From: Indibacter alkaliphilus LW1
GTDB taxonomy: Bacteria > Bacteroidota > Bacteroidia > Cytophagales > Cyclobacteriaceae
Direction of reading: 5' to 3'
Assembly: GCF_000295935.2 (NCBI RefSeq)
Contig: NZ_ALWO02000033.1
Coordinates: forward strand, 124,001 to 188,000
Length of the DNA: 64,000 nucleotides
Shown: piece after piece, positions 44,240 to 51,873 of the stretch
Position numbering within the stretch: position 1 is the first letter of the stretch
Layout: each line of letters starts with the position of its first letter
Program-made: the position numbers and the translations under genes
The notes under the pieces: model-generated
The model's database searches: none
What the model saw: only the letters and a program-made list of their open reading frames with translations
Told to the model about the DNA's origin: nothing

Positions 44240-45130
44240 TTATTTTCCATACAAAACCCTGATCGTTCTGCTGATGGAAGCGGCTACCACTGAATTATGG
44301 GTTTCATCTTCGAAAATATGGGAAGTTAATTTTAGTCCTTGGTAATTTCGGTTGTGGAGGGAATCAGTAAAAGCTTTCATCTTTGGGACCATGCTTGTCC
44401 CCTCCTTGCTTCCTACCGAAATAAATACCTTGGCATTTAAATCCTGGTTTTGCTGAGAATACAGCTGCTCCAAAGCAAAAATTTCATCCTTATTCCACCA
44501 AAATGAGGGACTTTTGATGCCAAATCTGCTGAAGGTATTTGATGCTTTGAGCAAACAATAACCTGCAAATAAACCTCCAAAGGAATGCCCTGCTATCCCT
44601 CTGTCCTGATTGGTTTTGTATTGTCCATCGATAAATGGGATAATTTCATTTTGGATCATATCCAAAAAAACAGGGCCTCCTCCTGATAATAATGCTCCTT
44701 CCCTTAGGTCAAAAAGGTTTAAAAAAGCAGGATTGGAGTCACTTGCCGGATCAGCGGATGGGGTATAGTCCGTCCACCGACTGCTTATCCAAGGAGAATA
44801 GGATTGCTCCCATTCATCTCCTATGCCAACTATAATCACTTTCTCAATCTCTCCAAACATGTCCAAAAGGGTCCGTGCAGCATGGGCAATTGGAAATGAA
44901 AAACTTCCATCCAAGAGGTATAATACAGGGTACTGTGAGCTGTCTGTAGCAGAATAATTTGGCGGCAGGGATACGGCTAAATGGTAACTTTTTCCATTGG
45001 TTGTGGAGTGGAACAGGTGTTGTTCCTGCTGATTGATAACAGGGACAGGAGGTTTTTGTGCCGTCACCTCAAAGGAAACGGTGATAATAAAAATTATTGG
45101 AAGGAAAATTGTGAAGAAAAATTTTATCAT
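44240..45130 (-). CDS. Secreted esterase-D-like alpha/beta hydrolase
   Basis: The 296-residue protein has a signal peptide (ending SFEVTAQ) and an enterochelin-esterase / esterase-D fold: YPVLYLLDGSFSFPIAHAAR, the nucleophile elbow GIAGHSFGGLFAGY, and the C-terminal His in EDETHNSVVAAS. Such enzymes hydrolyse esters (siderophore or feruloyl type); the substrate cannot be predicted. The coiled-coil membrane protein gene upstream ends 12 bp before its start, so they share a transcript. Confidence 0.85.
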   Translation of the reverse strand: MIKFFFTIFLPIIFIITVSFEVTAQKPPVPVINQQEQHLFHSTTNGKSYHLAVSLPPNYSATDSSQYPVLYLLDGSFSFPIAHAARTLLDMFGEIEKVIIVGIGDEWEQSYSPWISSRWTDYTPSADPASDSNPAFLNLFDLREGALLSGGGPVFLDMIQNEIIPFIDGQYKTNQDRGIAGHSFGGLFAGYCLLKASNTFSRFGIKSPSFWWNKDEIFALEQLYSQQNQDLNAKVFISVGSKEGTSMVPKMKAFTDSLHNRNYQGLKLTSHIFEDETHNSVVAASISRTIRVLYGK

Positions 45131-45142
45131 ATCATTCCTTAT

Positions 45143-45928
45143 TTATGGATTATCGGCATAATGCAATTGGTATTTACCTCTGATCTCTTTGATGAGGTCT
45201 TCACTCTGAACTAGCTGCGCTTCATATTCTTGTATTGACCGTCCCATCATCGTTCGAACCACGGCTATTTTGTTGATGAAAATATCTAGGGTTCGTTTGT
45301 CCGGAATTTTAAGATACATTTCCCGGGTGATAGACTTGTTGAACCGTAACTCTCCCGTCACTTCAAAATTCAATATCTCAGCACCTAACGGGACAAGTTC
45401 CCACTCCGCTTTCTCAATAAGTTCGTCCCGAAATAGGGTTTTCCTAAGTTGATTGTCATAAGCATTCATTTGATTCACCAAACTCTGTTCAAAGAATCGG
45501 AGTGTTCCGGAGGATTTCATTTGGGTATAGGTCCCATCTGTGGGAGAAAAAGGGAAAGTGGCGAAGGTTGCTGTCATTTTCCGGTAGATGGCCAAAGTAT
45601 CCCACGTATTTTGGGGACTGTTGAAAATTTCCAACAGAGATGAAATTTCGACTTCTTTTTCTTTGTTGAATCGTATGGCTGAGTTCAAGGCGACTTTATC
45701 CTGTTCCAGATCTTCCAACATGGATTGCGCGAGGACTTTGGCACTTTTGTTTTCGACGTAGGCTTCCCGCTGATTTTCCACAAAAAAGCCAAGGGAGATG
45801 GCGAGAAAGAGCATAAAGAATTCCTTGAAATAGGATGTCCAGTTTCTCTTTTTAGAGACCTTTGACTCTATTGCATTGGATTCTTCAATAGTCTGATCTT
45901 GATCTAAAGGCTGCTTTTCCATAGTCAA
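45143..45928 (-). CDS. Membrane-anchored coiled-coil protein (DUF6090-like)
   Basis: The 261-residue product has a charged cytoplasmic N-terminus, one membrane helix (YFKEFFMLFLAISLGFFVEN) and a helical periplasmic domain (residues ~55-255) with FFEQSLVNQMNAYDNQLRKT. It resembles DUF6090 proteins (one N-terminal helix, then Q/E-rich helices) and is a paralog of the next upstream gene, whose stop overlaps its start by 4 nt. No enzymatic motif is visible. The pair may form a heteromeric membrane complex; this is inference. Confidence 0.75.
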   Translation of the reverse strand: MTMEKQPLDQDQTIEESNAIESKVSKKRNWTSYFKEFFMLFLAISLGFFVENQREAYVENKSAKVLAQSMLEDLEQDKVALNSAIRFNKEKEVEISSLLEIFNSPQNTWDTLAIYRKMTATFATFPFSPTDGTYTQMKSSGTLRFFEQSLVNQMNAYDNQLRKTLFRDELIEKAEWELVPLGAEILNFEVTGELRFNKSITREMYLKIPDKRTLDIFINKIAVVRTMMGRSIQEYEAQLVQSEDLIKEIRGKYQLHYADNP

Positions 45929-46725
45929 TTGAGTTTATATTCTGAATGAATTAATTCCAATAAGCGGCCTGCATCAGACTTTAAGAATTCCGCCCGGAGG
46001 CTATTGCCTTTTGTCATTTTGGATAGATAGTGGATTTGAAAAGCAATCTCATTGATGACCCCAAAATCAGCTGTGATCAATTGAGGATTGGTGGTCGGCA
46101 TGACAAATCTCATTTCTGAATCCATCGTAGCGTTCAATTCTGCGGAATGGAAGACCTTCCCTCCCATTTCCCGAAAGGTGGATTTGGTCCGGTTATCATT
46201 CTCATCCCATTCATTTAGTATTTTGACTTTTTTCTCATAATTAAGTAATTCATTGACGACGTTTCTTTTTCGAAGCAGCCGTAGGTTTCCTGCATTTTTG
46301 AGCTGCTGTATGGTACCATCCGAATAGAAAAATGCCTTTTCATTAAATACTTGTCTGGCCAAAAAATAAATCTGATTCCCCATTACACTCCGGTTGTCGG
46401 AAAGCATCATTTCTGCCAAAGAATCCATCAAAATGCTCTTTTCTTCCCGGAATTCGATGTATGCGCTTAGATTGGTCGTGTCTGTTTTTAAGTCTTCTAT
46501 CAAAGAGAGGATGTATTCTTTTTCAATCTTTTTTGCAGTCAAAGACTCTCTGTAATTCTCCGCAAGAAATCCACAGAAGACTGCCAGAAAAAGCATAAAG
46601 AACTCCTTGAAATAGGATTTCCAGTTCTTCTTTTTCAGGGAGTTAATTACCTCTTTGTTGGAAAGGTCTTTCTCAGTTTCGGGGGCTTGATTCTCTTCCA
46701 TAGCTTTAATTTTCCAATGTGACAA
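45925..46725 (-). CDS. Membrane-anchored coiled-coil protein (DUF6090-like paralog)
   Basis: The 266-residue protein has the same layout as its neighbour: acidic N-terminus, KKKNWKSYFKEFFMLFLAVF with CGFLAENYRES as membrane helix and exit, then a helical domain (YILSLIEDLKTDTTNLSAYI; TIQQLKNAGNLRLLRKRNVV). The SxGTxRF/NAGNLRL segments of the two paralogs align. Its start lies inside the last 20 nt of the NTF2-like gene and its end overlaps the next start by 4 nt, so translation is coupled through three genes. Function unknown. Confidence 0.75.
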   Translation of the reverse strand: MSHWKIKAMEENQAPETEKDLSNKEVINSLKKKNWKSYFKEFFMLFLAVFCGFLAENYRESLTAKKIEKEYILSLIEDLKTDTTNLSAYIEFREEKSILMDSLAEMMLSDNRSVMGNQIYFLARQVFNEKAFFYSDGTIQQLKNAGNLRLLRKRNVVNELLNYEKKVKILNEWDENDNRTKSTFREMGGKVFHSAELNATMDSEMRFVMPTTNPQLITADFGVINEIAFQIHYLSKMTKGNSLRAEFLKSDAGRLLELIHSEYKLN

Positions 46726-47149
46726 ACAACTGCGAGTGGATCAGCCAAACCCCCGATGCTTTGGTCCATTGGGCCGAGTACTTTCCTCCCACTACTGCCT
46801 TATCTGACCCTTCTACATATCCTTTCCAGGTTCCCGTTTCCCAGGCCAACTTAGTTTGGGGATTGACCAACACTTCGTCAGGAGTGCGAATCCAATACAT
46901 CTTCGGGCCTGTCGATTCTTGGATATACTTCATCAATTCCTTTTTTCCGGAAATCAGTGTTCCTGCACCGGTGGTGATCAAGGCATCTTCTGTGGAAAAG
47001 CTCGCATTCAACTCCTCATCAAAAGCACGAAGTGCCTGATTGGAAGCTTCTCTTTGGGATAGGATTTTAGAGATCTCCTCATTTTGACTAAAAGAAATTT
47101 CCGGAAGTAAAAGGAGCAAAACGATTATGGGAGTAACCAAAATTTTCAT
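46706..47149 (-). CDS. Secreted NTF2/SnoaL-like (DUF4440) protein
   Basis: The 147-residue protein has a signal peptide (MKILVTPIIVLLLLLPEISF, then SQ) and one NTF2-like alpha+beta cone: EELNASFSTEDALITTGAGT, WETGTWKGYVEG, SAQWTKASGVWLIHSQLFV. DUF4440/SnoaL folds bind small hydrophobic ligands or catalyse simple isomerisations; no catalytic set is obvious. It overlaps the membrane coiled-coil gene by 20 nt. It is one of five NTF2-like genes within 9 kb. Confidence 0.82.
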   Translation of the reverse strand: MKILVTPIIVLLLLLPEISFSQNEEISKILSQREASNQALRAFDEELNASFSTEDALITTGAGTLISGKKELMKYIQESTGPKMYWIRTPDEVLVNPQTKLAWETGTWKGYVEGSDKAVVGGKYSAQWTKASGVWLIHSQLFVTLEN

Positions 47150-47193
47150 TTTCTTCTATTTTTTTTTTTGATTTGATCAAAATATCCAGATTT

Positions 47194-48498
47194 TCAGCGA
47201 TTCTTCAATTTTATATAGACCTTTCCCAAAAAATAAAAAGCCGTTAAAACCGCAATCAAAGTCAGCATTCCCCTAATCTCAAATTCAGTCAAATTGGAAA
47301 GGAAAAAAAGGATGATCCCTGCTGAAAGTATAGGAACGGTATAACCAAAAGGAATTTTGAAACCCCCATTGTCCAAGTACTTCTTTCTTCGAAGACCTAT
47401 CACCGAGAGCGAAACGCCAAAATAAAGCAATAGTGCCATGGCAGAGGAAATGACCGCTAAGGTTCTAAATCCCCCTACACAAGCGAGTATAAATCCTATT
47501 CCCGCATAAATCAAAATTGCCAAATAAGGGGTTTTGAATTGATGGTGGATGGAAGCCAACCTGCTGATAGGTATCATGTTATCCCTTGACAATCTAAATA
47601 TCACTCTTGGTGTGTTCAGAACTGAACCACTGATCATCCCAAACATGGATATTCCGGCCCCGACAAAAAGCAGGGTATATCCCACAGGGCCAAAAACAAG
47701 TTGCGCTGCTTCTGCTAAAGGTGTTTCGGTAAAATTTGGCAGATCCTTGCCCAAAATCCCCTGAGAAACCAATTGGATCAGAATGTATAAGGATAATACA
47801 CCCGAAATCCCTATAAAAATTGCTCTGGGAACTGTTTTTTGTGGATTTTTGATTTCGCCACCTATGGTCAATCCAACCTCCACGCCCATAAATCCAAAAA
47901 ATAAAATCAGGGAAGCCTCCCCTAGATTTTGAATGGTCGGTTCGGTCTCCCAAGCTAAATTGGCCCATTGCACATCTTTCCATCCTATTACAATCAAAAG
48001 GATCAGGGGAATCAATTTGGCAACTGTAATGATTTTTACTAATCCAATTCCCTGTTTTACTCCGATAATATTAAGAACAGCCAATCCTGAAAAGAGAATA
48101 AACAAAAAAGTGACCCTCATTGCAGGTTGTTTAAAAATGGGAAAAACCAATCCGATGATTTCCACCAAGGCATTGGAAACCGCCGCATTCGCAAATATAT
48201 TTCCAATTATACCAAAGATGGCAACCAAAAATCCAGGATACGGTCCAAATGCGGTCTCTACATAGGCATAAGCTCCTCCGGAATGGGTGACCTTACTTCC
48301 GGCTTCCGCAAAACAAAGCGTAACCAACCCGATAAGCAATCCGCAAAACAGGTAAGCCAAGACCCCTGAAGCCCCCATAGTTTCGGCGATGATCGCCGGT
48401 AATACAAAAATGCCGGCACCGATCATGATATTGACAATATTGGCCGAAAGTCCCCATACGCCGACTTCTCTTTTTAATCCTTCTTGGGTGGTTTGCAT
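47194..48498 (-). CDS. APC-family amino acid permease
   Basis: The 434-residue protein has 12 predicted membrane helices. The APC signature lies in the first helix (SANIVNIMIGAGIFVLPAII) and AGSKVTHSGGAYAYVETAFG; a later segment is FFGFMGVEVGLTIGGEIKNP. It is an amino acid/polyamine-type transporter; the substrate is not clear. A tripartite promoter element (copy B) lies 151 bp upstream of the ATG. The gene downstream starts 44 bp after its stop. Confidence 0.9.
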   Translation of the reverse strand: MQTTQEGLKREVGVWGLSANIVNIMIGAGIFVLPAIIAETMGASGVLAYLFCGLLIGLVTLCFAEAGSKVTHSGGAYAYVETAFGPYPGFLVAIFGIIGNIFANAAVSNALVEIIGLVFPIFKQPAMRVTFLFILFSGLAVLNIIGVKQGIGLVKIITVAKLIPLILLIVIGWKDVQWANLAWETEPTIQNLGEASLILFFGFMGVEVGLTIGGEIKNPQKTVPRAIFIGISGVLSLYILIQLVSQGILGKDLPNFTETPLAEAAQLVFGPVGYTLLFVGAGISMFGMISGSVLNTPRVIFRLSRDNMIPISRLASIHHQFKTPYLAILIYAGIGFILACVGGFRTLAVISSAMALLLYFGVSLSVIGLRRKKYLDNGGFKIPFGYTVPILSAGIILFFLSNLTEFEIRGMLTLIAVLTAFYFLGKVYIKLKNR

Positions 48499-48649
48499 AA
48501 GGGGGTTGTAAAATGGGGATGGATGGATTTTTTGACCATGTTTAAGTTAAATACCAATGCAATTTGTTCTTGTAATCCTTGAAAAGGATCTTAGTTGATG
48601 AATGCATTTGAGGTTAAGATAAAAAAATCAATGGTTCGAGAACGTCGAG

Positions 48650-48705
48650 TTAGGACGAAGCATAGGATTTTCTTCCCCAATGAGGGGATTTATTTCCCGA
48701 AGGAA
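48650..48705 (-). promoter_or_regulatory. Tripartite direct-repeat element, copy B
   Basis: Read toward the permease gene: TTCGGGAAAT, TTGGGGAAGA, TTCGTCCTAA, with starts 21 and 21 bp apart. About 17 bp after box 1 comes CCATTGATTTT and then TATCTTA, an arrangement shared with copy C, so these may be the core promoter. Confidence 0.7.
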
Positions 48706-48756
48706 GGTTTGGGAGGAGAAGGGGATTCAATTTGATCCGAAGTATTTGTTTTGGTT
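48690..48756 (+). pseudogene. 3' remnant of a RAYT transposase gene
   Basis: The plus strand codes VWEEKGIQFDPKYLFW, matching the last residues of the intact RAYT in this window (VLEENGIEFDEKYLF). Only about 14 codons are left, directly joined to promoter element B on the left and followed by the palindromic repeat array on the right. It is probably the scar of an earlier RAYT insertion. Confidence 0.6.
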
Positions 48757-48786
48757 GTGTTTTGGTAAATCAGGTTTTTTCAAATT

Positions 48787-49348
48787 CAACCACGTTGTGG
48801 TTGGGAAAACCAGGTATGCATATCCATTCTCAACCCCACATTGGCATGTGGGGCTAATCGAATTGATTCCCGTTAGGAATCACAACAAACCAATCAATTC
48901 AAAGGCTTTCTAACTTTTCCCCTACCATGGCAGGTTGGATCATAAGGAATTACCTAAAAATTGTCATCCACACCAGACAAACAACCAAAAAGTAATTGAC
49001 TAACGGAAGGCAGGGTTGAATTTGATTAGCTATATACGAAATGTGTGGATCCAAAATTGACCTTCCTTTTTTATTCTATCAATCACAAAGTGATTGAATC
49101 TGATTATCCATACATCGCCATGTGTGGTCATGAAATCACGGAATGAATTTATCCTTTCAACCCTGCTGGGCCTGTCTTCCTACAGGTGGAGTTGAATTTG
49201 ATTTACCGAACAAGATGACGTTAAGATCCAAAATTGAAGGTCCAATTCCATCTAACAACCACAAAGTGGTTGAATTCGATTAGCCACATATCATGATATG
49301 TGGTTGAAATAACCATATCCAATTATCCTTTCAACCCTAAAGGGGTTG
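48787..49348. repeat. REP-like palindrome array, left of RAYT
   Basis: Units consist of stem-loop 1 (for example CAACCACAAAGTGGTTG at 49256-49272; CAATCACAAAGTGATTG at 49080-49096), a conserved linker AATTCGATTAG, and stem-loop 2 (CCACATATCATGATATGTGG at 49284-49303; 49108-49127). One unit at 48834-48881 is in reverse orientation (CCCCACATTGGCATGTGGGG, CTAATCGAATT, GATTCCCGTTAGGAATC). Further single stems are at 48787-48803 and 49332-49348, and degenerate units near 49015-49052 and 49158-49206. Stems differ in sequence but keep pairing. There is no gene in this 0.95-kb gap besides the RAYT remnant. Confidence 0.85.
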
Positions 49349-49451
49349 AATTTGAAAGACCTTCCCAAAATTATCCGTTTATTTTTACTGACATCTGAAT
49401 ATCAATTTTTAAATTCACTCAAGAAGGATTTTAACCATACAATTTTTCACT

Positions 49452-49898
49452 ATGAGCACCTACACGCAACTCCTCTACCACATCGTATTTTCAACTCATC
49501 AACGTAAACCAACTCTTTCAGAAAATGGACGGTCTGAATTGTTCGCATTCATCTTGGGTCTTCTCAAAAACAAAAACTGTCATCTCTATCGGATCAATGG
49601 GATGGAAGACCACATTCATATTTTCACACATATTCACCCCGCCATTCCGGTTTCATCATTGATCAAGAATATCAAACTGGCCAGTTCAGATATGATAAAG
49701 AGGAATAGGTTATTTGATCATTTTGAAGGCTGGCAAAAAGGGTACGGCGCATTCTCTGTCAATTATTCTTCAAAAAACAATCTGATCGAATACATCAAAA
49801 ACCAACAGGAACATCATCAAAAAATTAATTTTATCACGGAATATAAAAGGGTTTTGGAAGAGAACGGGATTGAGTTTGATGAGAAATATTTGTTTTGA
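49452..49898 (+). CDS. REP-associated tyrosine transposase (RAYT, Y1 family)
   Basis: The 148-residue protein is an IS200-like Y1 transposase: N-terminal TYTQLLYHIVFSTHQRKPTL, the HUH motif EDHIHIF (His54, His56) and a catalytic Tyr near residue 114 in LIEYIKNQQEHHQ. Length is typical of the single-domain RAYT type. It is flanked on both sides by arrays of palindromes with a shared linker, the expected context for a RAYT and its REP/BIME substrates. RAYTs cleave REP single strands beside the hairpin. It is apparently a single intact copy here, with a second degenerate 3' end at 48690. Confidence 0.93.
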   Translation: MSTYTQLLYHIVFSTHQRKPTLSENGRSELFAFILGLLKNKNCHLYRINGMEDHIHIFTHIHPAIPVSSLIKNIKLASSDMIKRNRLFDHFEGWQKGYGAFSVNYSSKNNLIEYIKNQQEHHQKINFITEYKRVLEENGIEFDEKYLF

Positions 49899-49929
49899 TA
49901 ACATGTTGATCAGGCCGTTTTTTGAAATT

Positions 49930-50234
49930 CAACTCCTTCAGAGTTGAGAAGATCATGAACAGGTTATCATTATTTACCCCACATTGGTATGTGGGGCTAA
50001 TCGAATTGATTCCCCTTGGGAATCAAGATGAGCCAATTATTTTAAAAGTGTTATCTTGATTTCCCCGTCACGTCTGCAAATTATTTAGGATTCATGGATA
50101 AGAAATTTACAACCACAAAGTGGTTAAATATGATTAGCCACACAAGAATTGTGTGGATCTAAGATTAATGGGATATTTCGATCCATCAACTACAAAGTAG
50201 TTGAATGTAATTAGCCACACATCGCCAGGTGTGA
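49930..50234. repeat. REP-like palindrome array, right of RAYT
   Basis: Units: a lone stem CAACTCCTTCAGAGTTG (49930-49946); a reversed unit at 49977-50024 (CCCCACATTGGTATGTGGGG, CTAATCGAATT, GATTCCCCTTGGGAATC); a forward unit at 50110-50156 (CAACCACAAAGTGGTTA, AATATGATTAG, CCACACAAGAATTGTGTGG); a forward unit at 50187-50234 (CAACTACAAAGTAGTTG, AATGTAATTAG, CCACACATCGCCAGGTGTGA). The same layout as on the left side shows one repeat family. The gap 49899-50338 contains nothing else except a 24-codon fragment at 50251. Confidence 0.85.
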
Positions 50235-50250
50235 TCTAATATTAAAATCC

Positions 50251-50325
50251 CTATCCTTTCATGTTGATGGCATCTTTCCAAATTTTTATCAAAGCCGAAG
50301 TCTCCTCTTTTATTTCTTTCGGCAT
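50251..50325 (-). pseudogene. Short fragment, possibly the start of an NTF2-like gene
   Basis: A 24-codon frame reads MPKEIKEETSALIKIWKDAI then NMKG and stop. The pattern of a helix with IKxWxDAINxK resembles the first helix of SnoaL/DUF4440 proteins. It ends 17 bp before the REP array and starts 14 bp after the stop of the next gene. Truncation by repeat insertion is possible, but a chance frame cannot be excluded. Confidence 0.3.
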
Positions 50326-50338
50326 GATAATACAATCT

Positions 50339-50779
50339 TTATGGATTCAATTTTAAATCCTGTGCTGCTACTATCTGCCACTTTTTATCTCTGTATATCC
50401 AGGTATCTGTCCAGATATTGGTTGTGCTGGTAGAGTCGGCTTTTTTTGTCCAGGTCTCATTACCCTGTGCCACAGCAGCCTCTCCGTAAAATCTTATGGT
50501 AACATTGAAAACCTTGGGTTTGTAAGATTGATTGGCTTTCATTTTAGACTCACGAATCAAGGTTTGTTTGTCATAAAGATCACCCCTTAAACTTACCCCT
50601 ACGAAGTCATCTGCTACAATCTTATCAATTACTAAAGAATCGCCCTCATTTATCGCTTCTGCCCATTCTTGTGCAGATTTTAAAATATAGGCGTTGGCTG
50701 CTTCATAATCTATTTTCTCAGAACAGGAGAAAAGCGTTAAACCTGTTAGAATTATTAGAAAATTTGATTTTATTTTCAT
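50339..50779 (-). CDS. NTF2/SnoaL-like lipoprotein
   Basis: The 146-residue product has a lipoprotein signal (FLIILTGLTLFSC, Cys near residue 20) followed by a DUF4440-type NTF2 fold: SAQEWAEAINEGDSLVIDKI, FVGVSLRGDLYDKQTLIRES, EAAVAQGNETWTKK, IWTDTWIYRDKKWQIVAAQD. The W-x-x-VAAQ ending is typical of the family. It has its own 84-bp upstream region and is transcribed in the same direction as the esterase gene before it. Confidence 0.82.
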   Translation of the reverse strand: MKIKSNFLIILTGLTLFSCSEKIDYEAANAYILKSAQEWAEAINEGDSLVIDKIVADDFVGVSLRGDLYDKQTLIRESKMKANQSYKPKVFNVTIRFYGEAAVAQGNETWTKKADSTSTTNIWTDTWIYRDKKWQIVAAQDLKLNP

Positions 50780-50863
50780 AGTTATGGTTTGCTATTTAAT
50801 AATAAGATGATGACTGGCTTTTGCTGTCGTTCTTTATCCAATTCTGGGGTTCGTATTCTTGTC

Positions 50864-51814
50864 TCATATTTCATGATTTATCAAGGGTATTTGTGCAATC
50901 CGGCAGGTATTGGATTTACTATATAATCCCTCTAAAAATCTAAATATTTCCACATAAGCAGTGGCTAATTCTTCCTCTGTAGGACTATGCTTTCCGTTAG
51001 GGATAAACATCCTGGTATCTTTCTCCTTCCTCATGAGGGAAACAAACTGCTCAAAAGTTGCTGGCGGAATCTGGTCATCCAGGCCTCCATGCCAAAGAAA
51101 AATAGGAGGGTCATTGGCATCAAAGTAGCTAACTGGTGCATAAACAGATAATACCTCATTGCTGGTATAGCCTTCTGAGGGGAAGAGCGCTTTACCGGCA
51201 TTACTAAATAGCTCGTATTCGTGATCTATGAATATTTTTTCTATAACATCTAAGCCATCTACAGGACCGGAGAAGTTTATGATACCCTTAATGCTTATTT
51301 TCGTATTCAATTTATCCGGAAAGGATGGGTTGTTTTGTCCTAAACCTACATTCGTGGCAATTTGCGCCCCCGCAGAAAAGCCGGTCACAATCACCTTGTC
51401 CAGATTCAAACTATAGTCAGCATTGTTGGCTTTGAGAAAATTCAGGGCATTGGTCAAGTCACTTGTGGCCAATGGAATTCCTCTTTTTAAGCGATAATTC
51501 ATGTTGACTACATTCAGGCCTTTCCTCAGGTAAGGTTCTATGTACCTTTCTTCCTGACTTTTGTCGCTCAAATAATAAGCTCCTCCATGAAGGAAGACAA
51601 TAGTGTAATTCCGTTTACCAAAGGATGTAGCATTTTGAGAAAGGTAAACGTCCATCACCTGTTCTGCATCTGAACCGTAGGAGACATCTTTCAATACTTT
51701 GTAAACTGTTTCCATTTCAGTGGCCGACAGGTCTGCTATGGATGTCAATTTTTTGGAGCAGGAGGAGAGAATTATTGAAAATATAAGGATCAGGTATGAT
51801 GTGGTTATTTTCAT
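50864..51814 (-). CDS. Alpha/beta hydrolase lipoprotein (carboxylesterase type)
   Basis: The 316-residue product starts with a lipobox signal (LIFSIILSSCSKK) and has the hormone-sensitive-lipase/BD-FAE layout: oxyanion FLHGGAYYLSDKS, nucleophile elbow VTGFSAGAQIATN, Asp region HGGLDDQIPPATFEQF and His in IPNGKHSPTEEE. It is probably anchored on the periplasmic face and acts on an ester of unknown nature. It is the upstream neighbour of the NTF2-like lipoprotein. Confidence 0.87.
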   Translation of the reverse strand: MKITTSYLILIFSIILSSCSKKLTSIADLSATEMETVYKVLKDVSYGSDAEQVMDVYLSQNATSFGKRNYTIVFLHGGAYYLSDKSQEERYIEPYLRKGLNVVNMNYRLKRGIPLATSDLTNALNFLKANNADYSLNLDKVIVTGFSAGAQIATNVGLGQNNPSFPDKLNTKISIKGIINFSGPVDGLDVIEKIFIDHEYELFSNAGKALFPSEGYTSNEVLSVYAPVSYFDANDPPIFLWHGGLDDQIPPATFEQFVSLMRKEKDTRMFIPNGKHSPTEEELATAYVEIFRFLEGLYSKSNTCRIAQIPLINHEI

Positions 51815-51873
51815 GGCAGTAATGGTTCTTTGCTCTAAATATATTTTTGAAGTTTTTCGAAGTAAATACCACG

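Noticed and set aside
45420-45440. TTCGTCC sequence inside the coiled-coil gene
   Set aside because: Only one box is present, without the other two boxes at 21-bp spacing, and it lies in coding sequence; treated as chance.
48787-50234. Possible CRISPR array
   Set aside because: Repeats are self-complementary, vary in sequence and orientation, have irregular spacing and surround a RAYT gene; no cas gene is present, so a REP/BIME array fits better.
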